From assembly GCA_900299295.1 (NCBI GenBank), contig OMJH01000095.1:1-54682 (forward strand): 54,682 nucleotides of DNA, written 5' to 3'. Under the pieces are notes generated by a model. That model was not told where the DNA came from and made no database searches. It saw only the letters and a program-made list of their open reading frames with translations. This document shows positions 52,429-54,682 of the stretch, piece after piece; the stretch's first letter is position 1; the number at the start of each line of letters is the position of its first letter. Position numbers and translations under genes: made by a program. The DNA comes from Bacteroidota bacterium. GTDB taxonomy: Bacteria > Bacteroidota > Bacteroidia > B-17B0 > Aurantibacillaceae.

Positions 52429-53376
52429 TTAACGATTAAAAGCAGTTATAATTCGTTGGGCAAGAATACGCGCAATTTTTTCGTTGCTTTCGTGCGTCCA
52501 GCCGGCGATGTGCGGCGATAAAACCACACGATCAGATGCAAACAAATAGCTTAATGGTGCTGCAATCTCTTTTGAATTTAAATTTTCGAAGGAAACCGCT
52601 TCGTATTCCAGCACATCAAGACATGCGCCGAGCACCTTTCCATTTTTCATCGCTTCAACCAACGCAGCAGTATCAAGGCATTTGCCACGCGCCGTATTTA
52701 TCAGTACAATCGGTTTATGAAAACAATTCAGCCACTCCTTATTAACCAGATAATTTGTTTCCTCGGTTAAGGGCACATGCAGACTAACAATATCACATTC
52801 CCGGAATACATCATCCATTGTTGCTTCCTTAACGGAAGAGGTTCCGAAATTTTTCTTGTACTTGTCGTAAGCAAGGATTTTTACACCAAATCCTGCAAGT
52901 CGCTGTGCAAAGGCCGAACCCATGTTGCCGTACCCAATTATTCCTACGGTCTTTCCCATTAACTCTACGCCACGGTTCTCTTCCCGTCTCCAAATTCCTT
53001 TTCTTACCTCAGCATTGGCACGTCCTAAATTATTCAACAGCATAAGTAACATTCCTGCTGCGTGTTCAGCAACGGCATCCCGATTTCCTTCGGGCGCATG
53101 AACGCAGGAGATGCCGATGCTATTTGCAAAAGCAACATCTATGTTTTCCATTCCTGCACCGGCGCGACCAACACATTTCAAATTTTTACATTGCTGAAGA
53201 ATCTCCTTCGTTAACTTAAACCGACTACGGATAACAGCGCCATCGGCAGTTTTCAATCGTTCTAAGGTTTCTGCATCCGTACGTGAGGAAAAATCAAGGC
53301 ATTCAAAGCCTGCGCAACCTAACTCCTCCATGCAGGCCGTATGAACGGAATCAATAAAAAGAATTGTTTTTGACAA
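52429..53376 (-). CDS. 2-hydroxyacid dehydrogenase, phosphoglycerate dehydrogenase-like
   Basis: A 315-aa NAD-dependent D-2-hydroxyacid dehydrogenase of the SerA type. It has the substrate-domain GRAGAGMENIDV (about 70-81), the NAD motif GIIGYGNMGSAF (146-157) and the catalytic Arg, Glu and His (INTARGKCLD, DVLEYEA, LSPHIAGWT). It lacks the C-terminal ACT or regulatory domain of the longer phosphoglycerate dehydrogenases, so it could instead act on another 2-hydroxyacid such as glyoxylate or hydroxypyruvate. No serine pathway genes are adjacent. It is bounded by the T9SS genes and the YKSDA-repeat gene. Confidence 0.88.
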   Translation of the reverse strand: MSKTILFIDSVHTACMEELGCAGFECLDFSSRTDAETLERLKTADGAVIRSRFKLTKEILQQCKNLKCVGRAGAGMENIDVAFANSIGISCVHAPEGNRDAVAEHAAGMLLMLLNNLGRANAEVRKGIWRREENRGVELMGKTVGIIGYGNMGSAFAQRLAGFGVKILAYDKYKKNFGTSSVKEATMDDVFRECDIVSLHVPLTEETNYLVNKEWLNCFHKPIVLINTARGKCLDTAALVEAMKNGKVLGACLDVLEYEAVSFENLNSKEIAAPLSYLFASDRVVLSPHIAGWTHESNEKIARILAQRIITAFNR

Positions 53377-53438
53377 GCGTGAGAAAATTGTTTTTCGCGA
53401 AAACGAGAAGTTTTCCCGACGTTAAAACCGGGCTGGCA

Positions 53439-53774
53439 TTAATACATCAAATGCTTTTTGGAGCTGTTTTTCCAGCCGGCATCCGATTTGTATTCGGCGA
53501 AATAAATAATCAGATCAGCATCTGATTTGTATTCCACAAAATAAATTTTCTTTTTTGCGTCTGACTTGTAATCCACAAAGTACCAGAGGCCATCGTTACC
53601 GCTTGCATCTGATTTGTATTGGCATTTATAGACAACCAGGTCAGCATCCGATTTATAATCTGCCACAAATACTTTCACGTCGGCATCCGATTTATACTCG
53701 ACAGAGTAAACACATTGCGCGTTTAGGTTGTTCAAGAAAAGGAAAGCGAAGAGGGTGATGAATATAGTTTTCAT
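53439..53774 (-). CDS. Secreted YKSDA-repeat protein (DUF6150-like)
   Basis: A 111-aa secreted protein. The start at 53774 (MKTIFITLFAFLFL, signal to NLNAQ) is the first one with a signal peptide; the longer frame adds a basic non-family stretch. The mature part is six copies of a 13-residue unit containing YKSDA (27-31, 40-44, 53-57, 69-73, 82-86, 95-99), with alternating hydrophobic residues as in EYKSDADLIIYFA, likely a small beta-structure. The third unit is longer by three residues. It resembles the DUF6150 family, whose function is unknown to me. Repeats are coded by different codons, so they are not a recent expansion. Confidence 0.82.
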   Translation of the reverse strand: MKTIFITLFAFLFLNNLNAQCVYSVEYKSDADVKVFVADYKSDADLVVYKCQYKSDASGNDGLWYFVDYKSDAKKKIYFVEYKSDADLIIYFAEYKSDAGWKNSSKKHLMY

Positions 53775-53814
53775 GATTGAGTTTTTGTATAACGAATGTA
53801 TTAAAAAGATTTTG

Positions 53815-53848
53815 ATCCGCCGCCTTCGACCCTGCTCAGGCGGCGGAT
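53815..53848. repeat. REP-like palindromic element, possible terminator
   Basis: Ten-base arms ATCCGCCGCC and GGCGGCGGAT enclose a 14-base loop, TTCGACCCTGCTCA, which resembles the TTCGAC...GCTCAG repeats that are scattered in Bacteroidota genomes. It lies between the FISUMP and YKSDA genes and could end the FISUMP transcript. Whether it is repeated elsewhere in this genome is not known. Confidence 0.55.
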
Positions 53849-53888
53849 GTATCAAATTATCAAATTGTCAAATGAATTATCCGACAAA

Positions 53889-54611
53889 TTAATCCCTGAG
53901 GCAACGAACAGAAAAGCCGTCTCGCTCATAGCCGCTGCTCCTGCCTACATTGCCATTGAGGCCATTCAGGTTGCGGGTCCCGGCATCGCTCGTATCGCTC
54001 TCCGTAGAACTCCACCAGTTGCCGTGATCTCCAAAGTAGTTGAACGTACCAGAGTCACTACGGTAGCCGCCAGGAAGACCTGAAAAACCGCTATTGTTGT
54101 TGCCATTACCACTTTCAATCCATCCGTTAGTGCTTTTCATTTTTACTCCTGCACCATTAGCGCCACCTAAATAATCAATTAATAGTGTCCACTCTGCATC
54201 AGAAGGTATGTGATAGCCTTTTGGAGCCAAACCTCTGGCATCATTTACCGCATACCAATTATACAGTTTTCCATAATTTTTACCATTTGCAGCATCGTTG
54301 TTATAGTAACACCATGCGGGTTTCCCCTCGTTGCCCGCTCTCTCCCACTCTTCATTTGTTCTTGCCTCAGGAATGAGGTCTCCATTCCGGAAGCGATCTA
54401 CATTCAAATTTTCTGTCATCCATACTTGTTTGCCTATGGTTACTTCGGTGTTGGTTGAACTTTCAGCATTCATTACCGAACTGCCTTCGGTTGATGAAGT
54501 GTTATTTTCAGCATTATTTATGGCATCTTTTTCGTCAGAGGTGGAGCCACAGTTCGTAAGCGTCAATAGTATTAGCAGTAGCACACTTAAAATTAAATTT
54601 GATTTTTTCAT
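53889..54611 (-). CDS. FISUMP domain lipoprotein
   Basis: A 240-aa lipoprotein (signal MKKSNLILSVLLLILLTLTNC, lipid Cys21). A Ser/Asn/Glu-rich linker leads to a FISUMP (Fibrobacter succinogenes major paralogous) domain: TIGKQVWMTENLNVDRFRNGD, YNWYAVNDARGLAPKGYHIPSDAEW and the end GFSVRCLRD. The family is found in large numbers in some Bacteroidota and Fibrobacter genomes; its function is not settled, and a surface binding role is only a suggestion. A good -7 box (54631-54638) lies upstream. Confidence 0.87.
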   Translation of the reverse strand: MKKSNLILSVLLLILLTLTNCGSTSDEKDAINNAENNTSSTEGSSVMNAESSTNTEVTIGKQVWMTENLNVDRFRNGDLIPEARTNEEWERAGNEGKPAWCYYNNDAANGKNYGKLYNWYAVNDARGLAPKGYHIPSDAEWTLLIDYLGGANGAGVKMKSTNGWIESGNGNNNSGFSGLPGGYRSDSGTFNYFGDHGNWWSSTESDTSDAGTRNLNGLNGNVGRSSGYERDGFSVRCLRD

Positions 54612-54630
54612 TATTTATTTTTTAACCGTT

Positions 54631-54638
54631 CAAATATA
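54631..54638 (-). promoter_or_regulatory. Putative -7 box (TATATTTG) for the FISUMP gene
   Basis: On the minus strand TATATTTG fits TAnnTTTG exactly, 19 bp before the start codon at 54611. The -33 region has TTT about 20 bp upstream instead of TTG. Confidence 0.45.
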
Positions 54639-54682
54639 TAACTTTTACCACATCGAATAAACACACGGGTTGCGCGCAAGTC

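Noticed and set aside
53439-53774. Regular repeats of about 39 bp that look like a short CRISPR array
   Set aside because: The repeats are in frame, code for YKSDA units in a protein with a signal peptide, and have no unique spacers or leader.

Overview
The window looks like a chromosomal segment of a free-living Bacteroidota (Flavobacteriia/Sphingobacteriia-like) bacterium. The reasons are: eight secreted proteins with C-terminal sorting domains of the type IX secretion system (T9SS; type A in choice-of-anchor V, PKD, PNGase-like, YHYH and other proteins, type B gliding-motility C-termini in two), a PorP/SprF-like outer-membrane protein, a GldM-C-like protein, FISUMP and YKSDA-repeat secreted proteins, a bacillithiol deacetylase (BshB1), and Bacteroidota-type promoters (TTG / TAnnTTTG). 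No rRNA, CRISPR array, insertion sequence, phage or integrase gene was seen.

Layout. 1-7 kb: start of an unknown gene running off the left edge, a GH2 beta-mannosidase-like enzyme, CutC, a universal stress protein, a CHAD-domain gene broken by one base in an A8 tract, and gltX. 7.2-9.7 kb: a four-gene unit of two c-type-cytochrome-like lipoproteins with widened heme motifs, a CXXCH choice-of-anchor V T9SS protein and a DUF5777-like beta-barrel. 9.9-17.5 kb (minus strand): PKD T9SS protein, bshB1, maf, polA, a MacB/LolD-type ABC ATPase, a Bax-inhibitor-1 protein and a 2Fe-2S ferredoxin. 17.6-18.4 kb: a secreted cupin preceded by a complete TPP riboswitch with its own terminator, then a divergent initiator tRNA gene with promoter and terminator. 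18.5-19.1 kb: two tiny lipoproteins. 19.2-23.2 kb: an ECF sigma factor coupled to a membrane protein whose outer part is a trypsin-like protease, then dxs and a small coiled-coil protein. 23.2-25.9 kb: radical SAM/SPASM protein, an atypical receiver protein and a double VOC protein. 26-32 kb: large PNGase-F-like T9SS protein, a degenerate metallopeptidase-like protein paired with a GldM-C-like protein, and another T9SS protein. 32-39.5 kb: housekeeping (RsmB/NOP methyltransferase, YraN, LD-carboxypeptidase, M1 aminopeptidase, RsgA, FAD oxidoreductase). 39.6-45.4 kb: type B T9SS adhesin-like protein, MbnP-like protein, MauG/MbnH-like diheme protein and YHYH T9SS protein. 45.4-54.6 kb (minus): a hypothetical repeat/membrane pair, a T9SS type A / type B / PorP-SprF operon, a 2-hydroxyacid dehydrogenase, a YKSDA-repeat protein and a FISUMP lipoprotein.

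The items most worth following up are the TPP riboswitch in front of a secreted cupin, the MbnP/MbnH-like/YHYH cluster with T9SS partners, the ECF sigma factor with a protease-type partner, and the two lipoprotein cytochromes with CX4CH and CX5CH heme sites. All functional calls are from sequence reading only; no database search was run.
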